DNA of 6,371 nucleotides from an uncultured Chloroflexota bacterium (GTDB taxonomy: Bacteria > Chloroflexota > Limnocylindria > Limnocylindrales > Limnocylindraceae), in the NCBI GenBank assembly GCA_903938075.1, contig CAJABS010000010.1:1-6371 (forward strand), given 5' to 3'. The notes below the pieces were generated by a model. That model was given only the letters and a program-made list of their open reading frames with translations. It searched no databases and had not been told where the DNA came from. Within the stretch, counting starts at the first letter, position 1. Each line of letters begins with the position of its first letter. A program made the position numbers and the translations under genes. Positions 6,297-6,371 of this stretch are shown in pieces.

Positions 6297-6371
6297 GATC
6301 GTGCAGCAGCTCGCCGTTTGCCTGCGCCGCGAGATCGCCCCACGGCTCACTCGGCGTTGAGTGGTGCTGCG

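Larger units (their letters stand above)
6193..6371 (-). other. region upstream of the hypothetical gene: intergenic, or its missing N-terminal coding part
   Basis: The - strand frame of the downstream gene runs through this stretch without a stop, and also without ATG, GTG or TTG, so any longer start lies beyond the window. Its translation includes EPWGDLAAQANGELLHDPA and a Thr/Ala/Gly/Ser-rich linker, more protein-like than the Arg/Ser/Cys-rich alternative - strand frame that ends at 6231. Against coding, base composition is nearly even over the three codon positions (roughly 68, 66 and 73 percent GC by hand count), AGA, ATA and AGG codons appear near the GTG, and two small inverted repeats lie here. 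Confidence 0.4.

Noticed and set aside
5953..6360. A 135-codon + strand open frame opposite the hypothetical gene
   Set aside because: Rich in Arg, Cys and Trp with no domain-like pattern; the - strand frame has a strong ribosome site and a sensible helical C-terminus.
6231..6371. Possible 3' end of an upstream - strand gene ending at TAG 6231-6233
   Set aside because: The translation of this frame is Arg/Ser/Cys-heavy and looks like a shadow; the frame of the downstream gene is more protein-like over the same bases.

Overview
The window is a piece of a high-GC bacterial chromosome holding ordinary amino-acid biosynthesis genes. No mobile element, CRISPR array, rRNA or tRNA was seen. High GC, GTG starts, 4-nt gene overlaps and a probable leaderless promoter fit a streamlined high-GC lineage such as Chloroflexota (Limnocylindria-like) or Actinomycetota. 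That placement is inference from style only and is low confidence.

Layout. Positions 1-4346 (+ strand) carry a tightly packed operon: the 3' end of leuA (2-isopropylmalate synthase), leuB (3-isopropylmalate dehydrogenase), cimA ((R)-citramalate synthase) and pheA (prephenate dehydratase with ACT domain). Each of the three junctions is a 4-nt stop/start overlap (GTGA, GTGA, ATGA). A 35-nt gap (4347-4381) follows; it holds a short GC hairpin and a -10-like TAGACT that would start transcription at or next to the ATG of the next gene. Positions 4382-5818 encode an NAD(P)-dependent aldehyde dehydrogenase of the lactaldehyde dehydrogenase-like (family 21) group. On the - strand, convergent with it and only 5 nt away, is a small Ala/Pro/Arg-rich protein of unknown function (5824-6192). 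Its reading frame stays open to the window edge, so it may be the C-terminus of a longer protein.

How the genes work together. LeuA makes 2-isopropylmalate for leucine. CimA condenses pyruvate and acetyl-CoA into citramalate, the first step of threonine-independent isoleucine synthesis. LeuB serves both routes, oxidising 3-isopropylmalate and erythro-3-methylmalate. The isomerase LeuCD that both routes need is not in the window. PheA adds the phenylalanine branch, so one transcript probably feeds leucine, isoleucine and phenylalanine synthesis. The aldehyde dehydrogenase seems to be a separate transcription unit with no evident link to these pathways.

I found no convincing previously undescribed system. 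The points most worth a second look are the leaderless promoter, the LeuA/LeuB/CimA/PheA grouping, and the unresolved N-terminus of the - strand gene.
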